DNA of 64,000 nt from Certhia americana (Eukaryota; Chordata; Aves; Passeriformes; Certhiidae): NCBI GenBank assembly GCA_018697195.1, contig CM031878.1, positions 33,273,818 through 33,337,817 of the forward strand, read 5' to 3'. Below, piece by piece: positions 12,701 through 27,700 of this stretch (positions are counted from its first letter, which is position 1; each line of letters opens with the position of its first letter). The position numbers and the translations under genes were made by a program. A model generated the notes under the pieces. That model ran no database searches, was not told the DNA's origin, and was given only the letters and a program-made list of their open reading frames with translations.

Positions 12701-15700
12701 AAACAACTTAACTTACAGTTCTCTTGACTGGAGACAGAATGTTAAAAAAAATCTGCTATGTTATCTAAAAATATCATATGTATGTTGTATGTAACATATG
12801 CTATAACATGTTGAACGGCAGAATCCTTATCACCTCTTTAAACGTACAGAAAGAATGGTGTAGGAAATATCAGGGAAGTCAGAGTTACGTAAAGTAAAAG
12901 AATGAGGAATTCTGCCTGAAGCAGAGCATCAAAAAAGGGATGTTTTGCTGTTAGAATCCATTTTAGCTAGCAGGCTTCTAAAGCTTACTCCCTGCTTGTT
13001 GTTGTAGCCCTTCCCAAGGGAGCTTGGCTCTGCATGTACTAGATAGATGCCTCAGTATTTGTGGTCATTTATGCCATCTGCAGTTTGTTTTTCTTACTCA
13101 GAACAAAAAATTATGGATTCTCCTCCTTAATACACTGTATATTACAGTGGGATCCCAACATATGAACTAGCCGTTAGGCTAGGCTACATGTGTTACCTGA
13201 CTATTCTCTGAAGAAATCTTATGATGTAAATAAATCTTACAATATAAGATCCATTTCTGACATTTTTTGCAATTCTATAGGGGAGGCAGGCAGAGCTGGA
13301 GATGCAGTTAAAACATGGAAAAGAGGATCCTGAAGAGGTGCAGTACAAACAATTTACAGCCTGGCTATGGTAAGGAAGTGCCTGTGTGCTCCTGATTACT
13401 TGCCTTGTAATGCAAGTAAGGGGACAGAGGAGGACAAGGTTCTAAAGCCTTTGATTTTGCAAGTTTAAAGACTGTATGAGCACTAATGGAAATAAAATCC
13501 AAAATAAAACAACAAGCAACCACCAGATACAGTTACTGTGGTGGGATAGGGGAGTGGAAAGAAAGACTGTTGGATAACTCTAAGGATTTCCATATACACG
13601 GGTTCACAGGTTCACTTTTGCCTCTACAGAGCCTGAAAATTGTGTAGGGTGAGCAGCTGGAAAGAGTGAAAGAATTCAGGGGTTTTATAGAATGTTAAAG
13701 GAGAAGGGTTATGCAAAGATAAAAAATTTCCTTCTTGTGCATTTAATGAGTTGTTTCACTGAAAATACCTTGATGAAGTAAATGCAAGTCACAATCAGTT
13801 ATACGTCATGGTGGACTGATGGTAAGTTGGCATTCTTAAGTGTGAGGATGTTGTTTAAAAGCGAGCACATGATGCACACCTGTTGGAGTCTGAAATTATG
13901 AAAAAGATTTCTTTGCATGTTTAAGAGATTTTAAGATCTCTGACAAACAGTGTTTTTAACCTTTGTTCATGGAAAAAGGGCTTTTAAGCTCTGGAATGAA
14001 GCAGAGTTTTCAAGAGTGTGGATTAGATAGTAGAATAGTGCATTGTTTTACTACAGGCTGAGAATTTTAGATATATGGGGGTTTTAGGATGGCAGGTGAA
14101 GGCAAGATGGAGGAAGCACATGGCTTTTGGGTTTCTTTTTTCTTCCTCATCTGCCTCCATCTTCTGCAGCGAGGTGGCACATTATAGTTGGCTTAGAATA
14201 GAGTCTAAGTTTCTAGCAAAGACAATAGTTATTGGAGAAGTATTATAAATACTGATTACATGGATTGTAGTACAAATATCCACACGATCCTGAGGGTGGG
14301 AGTATTTAGCATTTCAGCATTAAGCATTGGGCATTTAGCATAGGGCTTTTGGTATTTGGGAGTGTGCCTTGAACTGACCTGCAATGAAGAACTCTGCAGC
14401 TCAGGAACAGAATATAATGATAAGAAATAATAAAAAGGATGAAGAAAACACAAGAAGAAAAGCCTCATGCCCTTTCCTTCAAACTCTCTGGCTGGGAGAA
14501 AAAACCCTGTTTACATTTCAGGTCAGAGAAAAAGTGCCGGATAGCAGAGACACACAAAAAAATATTTTTTTTATAATCCCGAGACACATCCTGATCCATA
14601 TCCTCTATTAATTCTGTTTCAGTTTGGTGAGAAGTGTTTCTCAGTCAATCAGGATTTAGCCATTTATGTGCATGGCCAGGAGAAGAAGGTGGGAAGTGGA
14701 AGGCTTCACAAGAGAAAAAACTACCTATCCATGGACAGTATAAATACCTGGTTTTGTGCTTGTTCATAAGTGTATTGGAAGTAAAACATATACAAAGCCA
14801 AAATGCTTTTTGTCTGTTTCAGTCAAAAAGGTGTTGTTACTAAGTACCACTCAAGAGGAATTTAGAATTTGTGTCTGTTTTATTCCAGCTAATTCTGGAA
14901 TAGAGGCTTGCATTATAAGGTCCAGAATGCTGCAGTTTTGTAGGAAAGATCTTTTATTAATGATGGATCCCTTTCTTGATAGGGTATTAAAATGCCTGTA
15001 GCAAGGCTGCTTTTGTAGATTTCTCCTGAAAGAATTTCTGCTCTGTATTTCCTAAATGGTGATAATGTAATCTATGTCAGAAATGAACTGAATTCCCTTT
15101 ATCAGGAAAGAAATCAAAGCAGTAAGTGAACTGGATCCCAGTAGTAGCTTTAGTTTCTTTTCCAGTTCACAGTTATTTACTGGCTTCCCCAGGGCCCTAA
15201 CTTCAGTAGCCGTTAAGTATTTTTGTTGCTCACTGGGGTTAACCTAATTGTGGACAGTGTGGTATAAACTTTAGTGTTAATCCTTTATTGAATACATTTT
15301 GCAATTTTTTTTTGTGCAAGTTTGCATTGGTATTTACCAAGTTGCAAATGCTTCTGGTGTGGTGGCTTTGGGTGCAAAAGCTGTGTGATTATGAAGGAAG
15401 ATCTGGGTAAGCTTCTTTAAAAGATTGAGTGTAACTCAGTCTTATAATGTAAAACCCTATTTTAGGAGACATGCATTTTCAGTCAGCAATTGTCTTTTTC
15501 TGTAGAATGACATTCGTGGCCCTGATAGAATTGTGTGTTTTAGAATAGAGGATGTCTCTCCTCATCCCCCCTCATGTCTTTCAGTAGGAGATCGATTGTG
15601 TCTCAGCTTCGGTCTTGATATAAATGCAAAATTAAACAATTGAAAACAAGTAGCCTATTATAAAGCAGCTACAGTAATGTGTAAGAAGTTGTAACCACTC

Positions 15701-18700
15701 CTATGGCTTTAATTTAAATTGATTCAGGTTTGTATACCATGTCATAGCATAACAGCCTGTAGTGGTTTCCAGAAATATAGTAAGTGTTGATTCAATTGTA
15801 ATGCTTGTCCTTTATAAAACATTCAGATTTCATTTATGCTAGAACATAGCGCAGTGATCTGGAAACTTATGTGTTTGATGTGCTAAAAAAGACTATTTAT
15901 GGCTATTGCATAGCCACAGCATTTTACAAAACGTGGTATTAATTCAACTAAGAGTCCTTTATAAAACACTGGGAGTACACATGAGCATGAAGAAACTTGG
16001 GGTGATGCACAGATTTCTTACAGATTAAATGCTTTTAATTATTTTGCGCTAAGTCTTCTGATAGGCTGATACAGCTGTTAACCTAGAATAGACACATGTA
16101 AGACAGAGGAGGAATTTAGCTGAGTTCATGCTGTACTCTAATGTACTTACATGGTGTAACTTCTTTCTGTTCTCTTGCAGGGTCAGAGATATGTTGACCG
16201 ATGTCATCAAAGGTGCTTCCAAGTAAGTACTGCTGCATTACTGCAGATGATGCTTTTTGCCCATATTTTCAATAAAGAGTGGGACACTGCTCCTTTTCCT
16301 CCTAGATCTTGTTAAGATGATTTTTACCTTCATTGCATTTAAAGCATTCAGGTTTGATAAGTGTGTTCTCTCTGAGGTACATAGTGAAATGTAGCCATTC
16401 AGAAGCTGATGATCAAATCAGCAAAGGTTCTGTACATAGATAAGGAAATCATTTAAGGCAAAAGATACTGGGAGACGTCAAAGAATTTAACTAAGTACCT
16501 TGTATTTGCAAGTACCTCTTATCTGAGAGGAGACAGTTTCACTGTTCCAAATGATGACATTACACTAAGAGTCATGTTTCTTGTTTTAAAAAGCAAAACA
16601 GAAATCCAGAAAATGTTTTTACCATGATAATGACATCTTTGGATCTAGAATAAATGCCAAATTGGCAGTGTAGGTATATTTTTACATCAGCACTCAAGGA
16701 AGTTCTTAGAAATGGAAGATTGATGCAAAGAGTCTACTGGCCTGTAAGTGACCTAATACAGTCATATTGTTCAGCTGCTTTTGTAAAACAACATAAGAGA
16801 GTTCTGTGAGGATTATATTTCAGTACATTTTTCTGGGAATGATTAGAGTATCAATGCCTTACTCAAAACTGAACACAGTTATGTTTTCCCTCTTTTTTGT
16901 CAGTGGCAGATTTTCTTTCTTGATTTCCTTAAGGGTTTGCACTGTCACAGAAGTTAGTACTCTTTGAATCCTTTCATTTTCCATGATGTTAATGTTTTTG
17001 TAGAGTAGGGAAATAATACAAAACTTTTTTTCGAAGCTGATATTTCAACAATAGAGGCTCTGCTAAATCTTCTCATGCTGTTGCAGTGAAGTGGCATCTG
17101 CCTCTCTAGCATTCTCTGTTTGAAGATGTTTTCATTTTGTCCTCTATGGAGATGGTACTAGCTAAGACCAGCTGACGCATCTCTGTAAGTGCTACTTGCT
17201 CTGCAGCGTAGCAGTTCTTATTATAGTGGAAGAAAGCTGCTGTTTTTATACAACTTTGTGTGGGCTAGCCTTTATATAAAAGACAGACCAGAAAAAAAAA
17301 GAAGACTGTAAAACTTCTCTCTTCCATTCTTTCTCTAATTCCTGAAGATGAAATATAACAGATTTCTGCAGAGCTAGAAGAGAGACCAATGAAGTTGCTA
17401 GAAGCACAGGCCTTCCATCCTCAATTGCCTGTAGTGTAACTTTTCTACTTTGAAATATATGTTTTGTTGCCAGCATCTTCATTAAGTTTCTTAACTGTAT
17501 GCCTTTTTCTGTTCAGAGACAGCCCAGTGGTGAAAGGAAACTCTATTTTTGCTTTAACTGGCCTTGCAGTTGCTGTAGCCAAATATGAAAGCAGCCTTTC
17601 TTCAGACGCTGAAGGGATGCCTGAGGTGAGTGAATCTGGAAATGGGGCCTTTCTCCTAGTGGAATACTAGTAATATGTAGAAGTAATATGACCAGGTGTT
17701 TAGAGGGCTGGTAAGTGGATGTGAAGTACTTTACATTTTTAAGTTGAAATTTTCCCATACTCAGTGAATGCCATCTGTCAGATCCTGTGATGTGTACAGA
17801 AGCAGGTAGGGTACGTAAGTGCCTTGTCACAAAAAGCGTAATGTCTTAACTCATTCATTTGACTATTTTGACAGATGACATAGAGGTCACTCTATGGACA
17901 TTGAAAGCCAGCCAAACTCTTTTTTCATAATTTCATAATTTTTGGCTCCACTGAATAGTACTTGGTCACAAGTAGTGTCTGGAGAGTCAGCATTGACAAG
18001 TAAATGATGCTATTTACACTACATAGGAAAGATAAAATAATCTCTTCATGATGGATCAAAGCTGGAACATCAGCAGCTGAGCTTCTGTTAAGATAGAACT
18101 TGATTTAAGAAAAAATAAAGATGTCTATTTGGGTTTGATCTTTACAGACTGAACCTGATTTTATTCCTATGAAACACTGGATTTCCATGGTCGCAGAGAC
18201 CCTTTTGAGTATTGTGAATAGCCGCTACCAACCTAAAGGTCAAGTCTTCCCATGGTTCTATCAGGTATGTGCTGTGGTATTAAACGCAAGGCAATTTAGG
18301 TATTTCATACCTAGAGTTCTAATCATGAAGTTCCCTGGTTCTGTTTGATCTCTAGTAGCTGGAATAGAGGAAAATCAGATCTTTTCTTGCTCTTGTTCAT
18401 CTTCTTTCATTGAGCTTTCTGTTTATATTTGTGTTTGCCTAAAGTTTTTTTCTTTTTTATCAAATTGGTAAAAGCCACATGCAAGGAATGTCAGATTGCA
18501 ATACATCTGTGCTGCTGTTTGCTTTATAGGTGTTTATTTTAAATTCCTCAAATACTGAGTGCTATTGCCTGGAAAGGAGTAAGAGGAAAAAAAATTTCTC
18601 TTGTGTTTTTCTAGAAATCCTATTCAGGTGAAAATACTGCTAGTATTATAGCTCGATCCTGTGCAGCCACAGCTTTGTCTCTCCTGGTCCCAATTTTCAT

Positions 18701-21700
18701 TGTATCATGCAAGGAGAAGATTGAGGAGGTCCTGGGTATGCTGACTGACAGGTTACCTGGGAAACCAAATGCCGATGAGTCTCAAGCTGTTCAAATCCAC
18801 ATGGGTCTTGGTTTGGGGATGTTCATCTCACGTTTGTATGAAGAAAAAGTCAGGTGAGAACTACTGTATTTAATGTAGTTGCAAAAGTAACTTTCTTTTT
18901 CTGCATGTGGTCTTAAGCTCTGAGGAATTAAAGTATTCACAAGTCTTAGGAAAACATAGGGATTCTTGAAGGGCTTTGTAATCAGTCTTAAAAGGTACCT
19001 GATATTATCAGTCTTCCCACTCCACTTTAGCTCCATCCACAACTATCCTAGATATTTTGTCATTTTTCAGGATGAGTGACTAATTTTCATAATAATATTT
19101 TCATAATATCCTAAGGTATGAAGTGCAAAGCAGTCAGCTAGAAGAACAACACACATGTTCCAGGGTAACACACTAGTTACACTGGAAGACATAATTGTAG
19201 AATAATTCACAGTTCTCATTGGCTCCTTTGTAAGTGGTGCTCTGGAATGGGACACTTTTGTCATCTGAGTTACACATGTGAGGATGTATCTACAAAGGAA
19301 GTAGTGTAATGAACTGTCTTTAAAGCATGCTGGTACAGCTGTGTTGGCAGCACAGAGGTGTTCTGAAGTTGTTAGAAAATGCCTCCTTTTCAGAGAGGTT
19401 TGCCTCAGTTTGAAATTTCTGGTGATTCCAGAGAGATTAAGAAGTGGGTTTGACTTTATACTCCTCCAGTTTCTTGACTGCTAGGGATTTTGTCTTCCTG
19501 TATACCCATAAAAAACGTTTAATCAGAACATAACCACAGATACCAAACAGATTTGATTGGCAGTTGTTAATTTGCTCAGTGAAGCTAATGATTCAAAGGC
19601 ACCTGCTTTTGTTAAAACTGAAGCATTGCTGAGTTCTAATCTTCATGTTTGGTGTCTTGATGCCTTGCTGCCACTGACTCAGCCATATAATTTGGGAATG
19701 GACTACCTCTGGATGTTTAGTTGGTGTGAAAACTGAGCTACATACAATCATTAGAAGACTCTTAAAGAGAGTGAAGTTACATCAGCCAGGTATTTGGAGT
19801 ATGTGAATCAATATTTTGGGGGTTTGTGTTTGCTTTATTTCTGTGGTGAGAGATGTTAAGTGAGTACATTTATCCAATCATTTCTTGCAAATTAGTTTTA
19901 CTCTTTCACTGCCCTGCATGTTTTGAAAGCTTAATCTTACACATTCTTCAGAGCATTGTTCTTGCAAAAATCAAAATTCATAGGGATGTGGCTTAGATCA
20001 TAGAGATGGTTTCCATTAAAGATGTCCTGTTCATTATGAAAATGGAGCACATATTTTATAAGAAGGAAGTCCTTATGAAATCTTTGGAGTAAGATGTAAA
20101 CGCTTCTTTTTTTGTCAGTAAGTTAGGCAATGAGGTAGAGAGAGATTGACATGGCTAATAGTGTGAAATGTCATGAATTTTCAGCTTATAATAGTTACAG
20201 GTCTAGCTGAGATCATATTATATCAGGTACTTCCTCCTACTGTAAGGCATTGGATTTTATTTTTTTTTTTTTGTTTTTGTTTCTGGTTTGTTTTGGTTTG
20301 GTTTCATAGTGATGTACCTGGTCAACAGATGAACTTGCTTCTCATGAAGTCCTTGGATGTGTTGGAGGATTGCTGCTTTGACACCAGCCTGGAGTACAAG
20401 TGAGTCTCCTTTATCACTGATGCTACTTTATTTTGAACTCTACCTTTTTAATTCACACTTCTTCCATAATTTTACACAGAGGAGTATAAGAATAGAATAA
20501 GCAGACAGCCATTCTGAGTATAACTGCCAACTCAGGCAGGCTGGAAAGGCCCTTTTAGACGACCACATGTTCCCTGAAACAGAGTCAGTCACAGTCTTGT
20601 TCTACATTGCTTAATTTTTTACAGTCAAGATTGGAAACTCCTAAGACAATAAAACACATGTCAGTTTCCATGAATCAGCTAACAGCATGGCAGCATGTTT
20701 CTTCCACAGTAGTCATTTGTCTTTCAAATCAGGGAAGAAACCACAGTATCTTGGGTAGCTCAGTGTGAGTGCATAAGGTTTTCTTTGATTTTGGGCATTG
20801 CTTTGCTCAGCTCTTCCCTGTTCAAAAGAAACTGCAATAATTCCCATTTCCTTTGCCCTCCTTTCTCCAATGCACTTTCTGAAAAGCTCTGAGTCAGAGC
20901 TGTGCACTATTGGGCTGTGAAACTGCGTAGCTTACTGAGGACTTCTGTTGCCTTTTGAGCGGCACAGGGTGAGACACAGTACACAGGGACTGTACCTTTG
21001 TCATGCCTATTGCTGCTGGTTTGTGCAACCTGTTAGCTGGAGATCAAAGCCTCAGAGAAGAGCCAAGCCAGACTTCTCTGGCGGCAAGAGGTTGCCAGAA
21101 GAATATGAAACAATGGCAAGCAAGAGAGGGAAGATTGAAGAGGGGGTAGTTTTTTGTACTGGCTAGGTTTTTAAAGGTTAAGAGGAAGCTTAGCGCTCTC
21201 TATGAGCAAAGAAGTAATGTAAAACTGTAAATATTGCAGAGTTGTCCAAATTTTAGGATTCTACACTTGTAAAATGCTCTTCCAAAGGAAGGTCCTTTCC
21301 AGCCTTTTCATCCAGTGTTATACAGGCATGATCAGCTGTGAGGTGTGAACATTTTCACAAATGTTTCACCCCTGCTAAACTGGTGATTTTCTTTTTCACT
21401 GGAAACAGGCTGACAGTGTTTTGAGCATAGGTCTGCTGAGCAGGTGTGGGAATTGGAGCTGTCCAGGCTCAGGCTGCACTCAGTGGAAGGCAGGACTCCC
21501 TGCAACCTGATGCTCTGGCAGTAAAGCACTTAAAATGTGCTGGGAAGTCTGCGATATCATGTGGATGTAACGTACCTAAATACTCATTTTATGTAGCTCA
21601 TAAATAAAGTAAGTTGCTTGTCAATTGCCAAGTGAGAGCAATTGTTAGTTACAAAAAGGAGAGCAGAGAAGGTGAAGTTTTATTCTTGCTTTAGTCTCTG

Positions 21701-24700
21701 ATTTTAAGTCTTTGTTAGCAGTGAATAACATAAAATATTTTAGCTCTAATGAGAAATTCCATTTTCTTTCTATGTAATTTTGTCAACAATGAGTAGCGTA
21801 AACTTGAATTTAAAACTCTTGTGTATAAGGCATGTCTTTGTTTTGTTGGCTGTTCATGAGTTCTGATGTACTGTTCACTTTAAAAGGTTGGTTTGGTCTT
21901 TACTGGAAAAAATACCACTCCCAAGATACCCCTCCATGTCTTCCAGCTATGCTCAATCATAATCCCCAGTTACTGTAAAACATTATCTTAAACATATGAC
22001 TGAAGTTATTCTCAGATGTTTCTTTTTTACCTAGCTGAGTAAAAGCAGCAGCCCTTGCCATTTTTTAAGAAGCTTAGGAGAATGCTTAAGATCCTATCCA
22101 TGTTCATTTGACTGCTTGCTGCTCACAACAAGCAGTGTCAGAGAGATTTGCAAGGGGGAGAAGAAATCATCTACAGATAAGAGCTATTGTGAATGTGTTC
22201 CAGTGAGAGATCACCTTCAGAGTAATAAGTGTCTGCTGTGCTTTAAGTATCTCATGATGGAAGCCAGAACAGTTTGGAAGTTTTCTGACAAATGACTTGG
22301 AACTTGCTATGGGAGCAGACATGCAGAATTTAGTAAAAGATCTTTGGTCCAGAATGGAATTTCTGATAAGATCTGAAAGAGAGGCAGAAACTTTGGAGAT
22401 GTTTGTAGCAGCTGCCCTATTAAATTATGTCCTTTGAAACTTTATTCTTGTTGTAATTTTAAGTATCCTCAGCATCAGTTAGTTGTGCTGGATATGAATG
22501 CCCTGATGAAGCTGCTCCACTGTGGCATATGTGAATTTTAGTACATATCATTTAAAATGTACATCTGACTGTTCATGTTAGAAAATACAGGTGAGTACTC
22601 TAATCTCTAAAGCCATTTTATCAGCTCTCTGGCTTAATCACTGATTTCATTACTCTTGCAAATGAAACATCTCTTGGAGGAGTCTGACAGCAGCAGATGC
22701 TAACACACCCAGTGAACCTGCATTTAGTATGTTTAACTGGGATTACCTAGTTTATCCTATCAGGACAAACCACACATAGGAATTTGGATCCATACTTCCT
22801 TCATACTAGTTTATGGCGCTTGTTGCTTGGGCTACTGGTTCTTCAGAGGCAGAAGGAATAATAAGGCTGTATGTGTAGGACTTATTATTTAAATACGCAT
22901 TTTCTTCTTCTGTTCTTCTTTCATCTGGTGTTTCCTGAAAAGTGAAATAAAAGCCATTTGTGAAATTGACTGTAGTTGTAAATTATCTATAGGGCTAGTT
23001 ATCAGAAAGGCCAAGAGGTCCTCTTGCCCACAAACTTTGTTGGGGTTTAAAGAGATTTCAGAGCAACCAAAGCATATTTAATTCTGTCTCTTGTTTTCTC
23101 TTAAAGCACTGGATGTATTTTAGGAGTAGGACTTGTTCTTTCATTTATGAGTCACAGTAGCCAAACAGAATCGCGAGTGCATGTTTCCGCTTCTTTGCGA
23201 AAACTCTGCAAATGTCTGGACAGCAGTGAGAACCAAAGCAGAGGAGTCCAGGAGGTATGACCTATTTTATCACAAACTTTAAATCTTCCTTTTATTTTAG
23301 TTTATTTTATTGCTCCCTTTAATGACTATAGTCTTTTTAGAAACTTTTAGAAACCATAGCAGAAACTTTTTATCTGTGGTACTGGAAGGCTTGATTTCTA
23401 CTTTTTCTGTCACAATAAATAGGAAAAAAGTGACAATAACAGCAATAGTAAGAATAGAATAATAAGTAATGCTGTACAGACATTAAGAAAGTGCCTGAAA
23501 AGATAACAGATGGGATTCTTTAGAGGTCTTCTTTAATTCCTTAACCCCAGATTAAATTGTTGAAAGTTGGATCATGAGTAACTATGGATACAAGTATCAT
23601 ATACAGTTGTTTACTGCTGATCCCATCTACAAAAAGCAGACAACAAGTCTGAGAATTGTTACTCTCAGAGAGAACTTAAATGCTAATATTTCCTCCTTCA
23701 GTATGCCTTCTGCATACTTCTTTGAAATTTGGTGTCATTAGCTAATGTGAATTTTGTACTTGTTGTATGCTGCTATGGCCCCATTTACTGTTGTTTTTAT
23801 GTTTTGAACACTTAAACTTAACCTTGCATTTCAGGGAGTTTTTTTCCAGGATATGTCCTGTTAGTTTTGATACGGTCCATGTACTCAGCCTTTAACTGTG
23901 CTGAGGTAAAACTTGAAAATGAAATCTGATTAAATTCAAATAGTTTGCAACAGAAAACAAAAATCAAACAGACTTTTTAAATGAGAAAAGCAGCCCTCTC
24001 TGTACATGATGTATGTAAGCCTGGAGCAACTGAGCAGTTGAGTTGCATAATCCTCTGTTTTTCCTATTGGCGTTAATAGAGATTGACAGTATTATTCTTT
24101 TCCCCCTATTGGTAGTGTTCTGAAAGCTCTGTATTAAACATCTTCTTCGATGGAGTTTTATTTTTTTGGCAGTACATACGTGTTGGGGATTAGCCTTTTG
24201 CAGTTTATCGTTCATGGATTAAAATTACTTACAGCTATGAAATAATTTATCTGTCTCCTGAGATCTTCAAGTGCATTATTGAAATTAAACTGAGTTCAAT
24301 ACAGCAACTTCTGAGATGAAAGGCAGTAGCTGTTTAACATCATGAGATAGTTTGGGATGAGAAGAAAAACCTACCCTTTGCAAGTAAAACCTCTGTAAGG
24401 ATTTGTACAGATGAGTAAAATTTGGGCTGCACTCTAGGATGAATGCTATTATATGAGATGCACAAGGGGCTCTTTCAGAGCTGTAAATGACTTGGCTATA
24501 ACCCAGTACTTGAGAAGTAGTTTTGGCCTGCTGCAGCAAGAGGTACAATCTGCACATTACTTGCTACAGGTCAAATTGATGTCAGTCCTGCATGGTAGAT
24601 GCTCTGAATTCCCTCAGAGTCGTGTGTTGTTCTGCTGCTTAACTTCGGTACAGAGGAGGTTAAACAGTTGGGACGCTTGCTTTGTTGGTAGTTTACTTCC

Positions 24701-27700
24701 TTATTCTCCATGGCTAAGGCAGGAGAACAGAAAAGCAATGTTGCTGGTAAATCCTTCTGCCAGGACAGGAAGCTGGTGTTGTGGGCTGTGTGTGAGAGAC
24801 AATTCTACGTGCTCATTTTCTGGCCTGATAGACCTTCTTGTCCTGAACGGAGCACAGGATGCTGAGTATGCTTACATAAATAATGATCATATGCTTGTGT
24901 TGAGAGAATACCTCTATTTGTGTGGAAGGTCAGAAGTACTTCCAAGCTTTAGCTGTGTTTGTTTGTAAACTAAAAATGTTATGTCTTTTCTATCATGCTG
25001 GCACATTATTTAATGTGACCATTGCTACAGTAAGCTTGATTAGATGCTAGTTAATGGAATAAATTTTTTTTCAGGTACTTGCCTATTCTGTGGCCTGTTC
25101 CTGTGTCTCTGCTTTCAGTGTTGGAATCATAGAAGCAGCTGAGGCTGAAAAGGTTATGAGCAAGCTACGGACCTTAGCAGAGAATAATCAGCAGGTGAAA
25201 ATTCCATATTTGGGCTTTGCTTTAGTTCTCATTCTCTCTTTATCTGTTTAATATTGGATATTGCTTTACCTGAACAGTAATTCAAGACAAATATATTGAT
25301 CTGTTTTCATCATTAACCAGTACGGAATGTATTTTGCATACCATGCAATTACTGAGACTACCGCTTGATTCATTAATGTGTATAGCTATTACCAGACAGT
25401 GAAATAAAGGCAAGCCATATGTGTTTGATTGCACTTAGAAGAGAAATTCTTATGTTTGATGTCTTTATCCTGCCATTTTCTGTCTCTTTTATAGCGTATT
25501 TCTGTAAATTCTTTTTCTTGGTGGGAAAATACATCAACTGTGCTGTTTTTAAATTTTGTTTTCCCTTAACTACCAGACAGTACATCATAACCATAGCCAC
25601 AGCTTCCTCCAGGAGTGTGTTTCATCCCTAGTGTCCTAGGGTACCCCTCAAATTGCCAAAAATAATCTCAATATTTTAATGCAAATTCTTTTCTGGTTAA
25701 TGTTTGCCAAGAACTAAAGGAGCCGGGGGAGGCAACCATTTTGAATCAAAGCCTGCTATTACATTAATCAACTGTTCAGAATGTTTATCTGAAAAATAGG
25801 AAGTCAGAGCTAACTACCTGTACTAGAGCCTTTTATCTTCATATTAGAAAATCTGCTCTAAAACAAAGGCTCTTCGAGCCAAAGATTTAATCTGAGAAAA
25901 TCCCGCATCACTTAAAATAAGAAAGTATCTGGTATTCTAGACAAAGACATTACCTCTAATTGTTGGGAAATAAAAATATATGAGTAATGTCTCAATAATA
26001 AATGTATAAAAGAATACTCCTTTGTAAAAGGAGAAGACTCCTTTGTAAAATCTGCTTTTTAATAAGCTCTTTTCACCTTACAGACCTACAGTTTTGCTTT
26101 AGCTTTAGGTGTGGTAGTACATGGATTGTCAGTTTGTGGTCATGGGAAAGCTGAAGACCTGAGTAACAGACTAATGCCAGCCTGGATAAAAATTGTGCTT
26201 GCAGAGGTAAAGGAGTTTGAATGCATATCCTGGGTTTTGTACTTGTTTTGTTGTTTGGGGTGCTTTTGCATGTGTGGGGGTAGAGGAGGTGGGGAAGTGA
26301 TTGTGTGCAGTTTAAAATTAACAGTAAGAGCATAATTTTCCTTGCTTCTGCAGGAGCAATGCTAGGAGAAATTGCTGTTTGATATTTGGAAGCAAGAGTA
26401 TAACTATGGGCTGTTTGCTAAATGAAAAAAAAGCCCTGTTTCTCTTCTGCTTGGATAATTTATAAGAAATGCTTATCTTGGTGAGGTCTTAATTTGGACA
26501 TTTTCACTAATTTGGAACAGTGCCCAAGGATAAAGTCTAGGTTATTAAGTGAAAATGTCTTGTGAAATCAGGTGCTGCTTGTCAAAATTAGAAAAAAGAA
26601 GGGTGATTATAGTGCCTTAGGTCATTATAATAATTTCAATATATTTGGAAAAGTTAGGTGTTTCAAATCAAACTCTAAACTTACACGTTAAGATTGAAGC
26701 TGAAGGTAATTATCAATAAAGAAACTGGTTTTGAGTTGAATTGCACTGGTATATTTTGTGAAATACAGATTGTGCTAGGGAAAAAAGTGATTCTTCAATC
26801 CGTGATGATTTCAGATTTGGAGGAGTGAGAGAAAGCTCTGTATAAAGCTTTTGTTCATCAAGAGAGGGATTAATATTACTAATCAACTACCACACTGGAG
26901 TCTGATCTGAAAAGGCTGTTGGGACTAGAAGTGTACTAGTGATAGTAGTCATGGTTTTTAAGTTGGAAGAAACAAGCATTTTGTCCTACAGTAGTGTAGG
27001 ATAGGCTCACTGGTCCTTAATTATGCTTCCAGGGTTCTCCAACAATGGAGCGTCTGGCTGCTGTCAGTGGGCTGGTTGCACTGGTGGGCTCTGAAGGAGG
27101 CATGATACAGGTGAGAACATGCAAGAAAATGGTACCTAAATCTCATGGAGATATTTGCCTAGAAGGCAAGATGGGATGCATCCTCTCCTCATACAGCAAT
27201 GGCTATAATCCAGGACATAACTTTTTTGCAGTAATTCATGTTGAGTATGAACCAAGCAATATTGAATTGCGATGCAAAAAATGGGGTTGGTTCCATTTTG
27301 CCATCATATAGCCCATGTGCAATGCCACTGGAGGAAAGTTTACAGCCGTGTAAGCTTCCACCTTTTCTCTCTCTCACTCCCCAGAGAAAGGCATGAGTGC
27401 AAATGTAATCTGTTTCCAGAATTTTTTCTCTGTTTGTTGCTTCTTTTTTTACCTCTTACAAAATTCACCTTTTTTTCTTTTTCTCTTGCAGCTGAAATCT
27501 GAGAGCATTCAGTCCTCACAGTTTCAAAGTAAGCTGAATGAAGTGATCAGAACCCTCACACAGGTAAGAAGGTAGCTTCTATTTCCTCCTTTGGATAATG
27601 CACTAGCATACCTTCACACCTTGCACAAGCAAACCAAGTCTGTTTGAAAGAAACTACGTAATGTTTGTGTCCAGCTTGAATGAGGCAGTGTAGGGAAATT

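Larger units (their letters stand above)
13370..18614 (+). other. FOCAD introns between E5 and E9: nothing further recognised
   Basis: The introns 13370-16180, 16223-17516, 17626-18147 and 18265-18614 are AT-rich with scattered homopolymers. I saw no extra exon, RNA gene or mobile element. Reading frames here (for example 14384-14611 and 14756-15001) are short and lack family resemblance. Confidence 0.5.
18854..25074 (+). other. FOCAD introns between E9 and E12
   Basis: The introns 18854-20309, 20400-23106 and 23255-25074. A T14 tract followed by TTG repeats (about 20258-20303) precedes the E10 acceptor. A 171-codon reading frame at 24453-24968 has no recognised homology and is treated as chance. 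No mobile element was recognised. Confidence 0.5.
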
